Assembly (NCBI GenBank): GCA_003249795.1
Contig: QKHZ01000245.1
Coordinates: 1-61,853, forward strand
Direction of reading: 5' to 3'
From: a bacterium
GTDB lineage: Bacteria > Planctomycetota > SZUA-567
DNA: 61,853 nucleotides
This document shows, piece after piece, positions 60,980 through 61,853 of the stretch. Position 1 is the first letter of the stretch. Each line of letters opens with the position of its first letter. A model generated the notes under the pieces. It was given only the letters and a program-made list of their open reading frames with translations. It was not told the DNA's origin and did not search any database. Made by a program: the position numbers and the translations under genes.

Positions 60980-61853
60980 TCCGTGCCCCCAATTCCTGCA
61001 ATGTCTGTATCAACACATCCCGATCCCACGGCTTTGGAAGCATGCGTGTGATCTTGGCCGACTTTCCGAGTAACACAACCGTATCGCGCGTAATATGTCC
61101 GGAAATCACGAGGCACGGAAGATTGGGAAACTCTTTCTGTACCTGCACAAGAAAACGGTCGCCGCGAACCGTTGGCATACTGTAATCGGTAATCAATGCA
61201 TAAACGTTCGTTTCCATCCGAAGCTGCTTGAGCGCATCAATTGGATTACGGAACGTTTCGACATCATAGCCTGACGACCGCAGTTCACGGCGCAAGGCAT
61301 TAAGCACATGCTGCTCGTCATCGACGACAACAACCAGTCCTCTCTGGCGCTCTTCATCAGTAGAAGCCTGTTCCGTATTTTTATCTGCTTCAACCTGCGG
61401 AACAGAATCCTTCAACACAACAACCCTGCTAAGCACCGGATCAAAGCCAACGTTATGACGAAGCTGGCGGATTATCTCATCACTTAACACAGTCCCCTTC
61501 CGGACAAGACTCTTGCCCAGACTATTCTGGATATCACGCGATAAAACCATCCCCGCCACCATCGAATCTGAAGGAATTTCGACTTCATGCTCGCCTTCTT
61601 CCGTAAAGTTCGGAATATCCGCCTCAAGAAACTTGGCAACAAGCCGCGCGTCATACCGCGACCCAGAACCCATTGTCAACACTTTCTCCGCCTTCGTCCG
61701 TGAGCCGAGAACACTGGTTCCAGGAGGATACCGGTAACGGTCGTAGATATCGGCAATCGCAATAATTCGGGAAGCCAGAGGGATATCTTTATCCGAAAGC
61801 TTATCCGGATACCCGTTACCATTGACAGACTCGTGGTGGTGACGAATGACTTT
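60969..61853 (-). CDS. HD-GYP domain / receiver protein, N-terminal part outside window
   Basis: The frame is open to the window edge at 61853; the GTG at 61682 is internal. The visible part (294 residues) begins in an HD-GYP domain ('RHHHESVNGNGYPDKLSDKD', with the HHE and GYP motifs), a cyclic-di-GMP phosphodiesterase type. A middle segment follows ('GMVLSRDIQNSLGKSLVRKG'), then a C-terminal receiver (about residues 170-290) with the phosphoacceptor Asp in 'ALITDYSMPTVRGD'. A C-terminal receiver after HD-GYP is the reverse of the common RpfG order. It is followed by the receiver-kinase, which may phosphorylate it. Conservation of all catalytic residues cannot be judged because the front is missing. 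Confidence 0.88.
   Translation of the reverse strand, partial: KVIRHHHESVNGNGYPDKLSDKDIPLASRIIAIADIYDRYRYPPGTSVLGSRTKAEKVLTMGSGSRYDARLVAKFLEADIPNFTEEGEHEVEIPSDSMVAGMVLSRDIQNSLGKSLVRKGTVLSDEIIRQLRHNVGFDPVLSRVVVLKDSVPQVEADKNTEQASTDEERQRGLVVVVDDEQHVLNALRRELRSSGYDVETFRNPIDALKQLRMETNVYALITDYSMPTVRGDRFLVQVQKEFPNLPCLVISGHITRDTVVLLGKSAKITRMLPKPWDRDVLIQTLQELGARNEF

Noticed and set aside
1-61853. CRISPR arrays, rRNA genes, transposases and phage genes
   Set aside because: No regularly spaced repeats, rRNA-like sequence, transposase motifs or phage structural genes were seen. The only RNA gene recognised is the tRNA-Ser.

Overview
The window is about 62 kb of a mid-GC bacterial chromosome, densely coded on both strands. 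The gene set suggests a diderm bacterium of the PVC superphylum, most like Lentisphaerota or Kiritimatiellota. The reasons are a glycan-degrading cluster with an SGNH esterase and an FAD oxidoreductase, a uroporphyrinogen-decarboxylase-type corrinoid methyltransferase locus with DUF1638, the carboxynorspermidine polyamine route, lipoproteins, an AsmA-like protein, a Ser/Thr kinase and an FHA protein. That placement is inference from gene content, not from a marker phylogeny.

Layout. (1) 1-11.8 kb is a carbohydrate-utilisation region: a GH2-like protein (5' end outside the window), GH1, SGNH esterase, FAD oxidoreductase and GH78 rhamnosidase. A scar at about 7.7-9.5 kb holds a heavily deleted GH3 pseudogene, a probable LacI-family C-terminal remnant and an unassigned ORF. 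(2) 12.2-16.8 kb, minus strand: a VWA/DUF3520 protein, a phytase-like esterase lipoprotein and a small membrane protein. (3) 17.1-24.5 kb, plus strand, housekeeping: tpiA, secG, a DUF2225 protein, yicC, gmk, a lipid kinase and a UvrD/PcrA/Rep helicase. (4) 24.6-30.1 kb, signalling and motility: an overlapping receiver / CheC / hybrid histidine kinase operon, then a small coiled-coil membrane protein, fliM and a FliY-like fliN. (5) 30.1-35.8 kb, minus strand: a five-gene corrinoid methyl-transfer operon (UroD-type methyltransferase fused to a thioredoxin-like domain, CobW GTPase, corrinoid protein, DUF1638, RACo-type reductive activator) with no recognisable dedicated substrate methyltransferase. 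(6) 36-39 kb: an FHA-DUF4388 protein, an AraC remnant and two secreted proteins. (7) 39-50 kb, mostly minus strand: lactate permease with an IclR regulator, a DUF5610-like protein, carboxynorspermidine synthase and decarboxylase, tRNA-Ser(GCT), an MFS-HEAT fusion and an iron-sulfur aldo-keto reductase. (8) 50.6-56.5 kb, plus strand: S2P peptidase, ScpA with a long C-terminal extension, AsmA-like protein, second S2P peptidase. (9) 56.7-61.85 kb: an acidic protein coupled to a Ser/Thr kinase, a lipoprotein, and on the minus strand a receiver-PAS-kinase behind an HD-GYP/receiver protein cut by the window end.

How they work together. The best candidate for an undescribed system is the corrinoid operon. 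It carries the parts needed to move a methyl group to an acceptor and keep the corrinoid active, but its substrate and substrate-specific methyltransferase are unknown, and its UroD-type enzyme has an altered zinc-site sequence and a CxxC thioredoxin-like tail. Second candidates are the CheC phosphatase wired between a receiver and a hybrid kinase, and the ScpA/AsmA genes enclosed by two site-2 proteases.
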